From Ferruginibacter sp. (GTDB lineage Bacteria; Bacteroidota; Bacteroidia; Chitinophagales; Chitinophagaceae), in assembly GCA_025351645.1 (NCBI GenBank), contig JANXVN010000131.1:1-42371 (forward strand): DNA of 42,371 nucleotides, read 5' to 3'. Both the position numbers and the translations under genes were made by a program. Positions 42,307-42,371 of this stretch are shown here, piece after piece. Within the stretch, counting starts at the first letter, position 1; each line of letters opens with the position of its first letter. Below the pieces are notes generated by a model that saw nothing but the letters and a program-made list of their open reading frames with translations, did not search any database and was not told the DNA's origin.

Positions 42307-42371
42307 TTATTGGGTTAGCGGAATAGAAAAATAAAAGGTAGATCCTTTTAGCTCTTTGCTATCTACCCATA
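42307..42371 (-). CDS. C-terminus of a probable sensor histidine kinase, partial (cut by right edge)
   Basis: Reading from the right edge on the minus strand, the frame gives W-V-D-S-K-E-L-K-G-S-T-F-Y-F-S-I-P-L-T-Q and stops at TAA (42307-42309). The block K-G-S-T-F-Y-F-S-I-P is the typical end of the HATPase domain of histidine kinases (G-x-G-S-T-F-x-x-x-x-P). Only about 20 residues are inside the window, so nothing can be said about its sensor or partner. Confidence 0.55.
   Translation of the reverse strand, partial: WVDSKELKGSTFYFSIPLTQ

Overview
The window looks like chromosomal DNA of a Bacteroidota member, most likely a Chitinophagaceae/Sphingobacteriales-type bacterium. The reasons are AT-rich intergenic DNA, weak ribosome binding sites, TAnnTTTG-type promoter elements, a giant secreted protein with a type IX secretion (T9SS) C-terminal domain, lipoproteins with a Bacteroidota-style lipobox, and the prolyl-tRNA synthetase, Lon, MiaA and CCA proteins. 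No ribosomal RNA, tRNA, CRISPR array, prophage or transposase gene was seen.

Layout. (1) 1-196: start of a lipoprotein cut by the left edge. (2) 551-4882, minus strand: hexuronate catabolism operon uxaB-uxaC-exuT-like transporter. (3) 5302-9662, plus strand: a Crp/Fnr regulator followed by a Rossmann protein, DoxX, YceI, a ring-cleaving-dioxygenase-like glyoxalase protein, a small GNAT and an MhqD-like esterase. This resembles quinone/electrophile stress clusters, but yceI and the dioxygenase carry disruptions. (4) 10414-14070, plus strand: a GrpE-beta-like small protein, an unusual 844-residue Hsp70 with an extra domain where the linker should be, and a decayed third gene. (5) 14626-15021: small hypothetical protein followed by a strong hairpin. 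(6) 15618-28220, minus strand: a 4200-residue T9SS-exported surface protein built of about 25 Ig-like modules, a P-domain and a lectin-like module. (7) 28910-30951, minus strand: small membrane protein and proS, separated by interleaved inverted repeats. (8) 31459-33853, plus strand: Asn/Tyr-rich lipoprotein and an OmpP1/FadL-type barrel. (9) 34044-37277, minus strand: tRNA maturation group (CCA nucleotidyltransferase, pRiA4b ORF-3-like protein, MiaA). (10) 37819-40272, plus strand: Lon protease. (11) 40726-42009, minus strand: BamA/D15-type barrel. (12) 42307-42371, minus strand: last codons of a probable histidine kinase.

The two strongest non-genic signals are dispersed intergenic repeats. 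One is a 88-112 bp MITE-like element in four copies. Its best copy has perfect 16-bp terminal inverted repeats and a perfect 10-bp flanking duplication, and the other three copies have 7-8 of 10 flanking bases matching. The other is a longer repeat (about 160 bp) in two fuller copies and one remnant. The most interesting protein system is the GrpE-like/Hsp70/third-gene module. Its third gene, and two genes in the stress cluster just upstream, have been broken by several point mutations and by single-base losses in T-runs. These are either real decay or assembly error.
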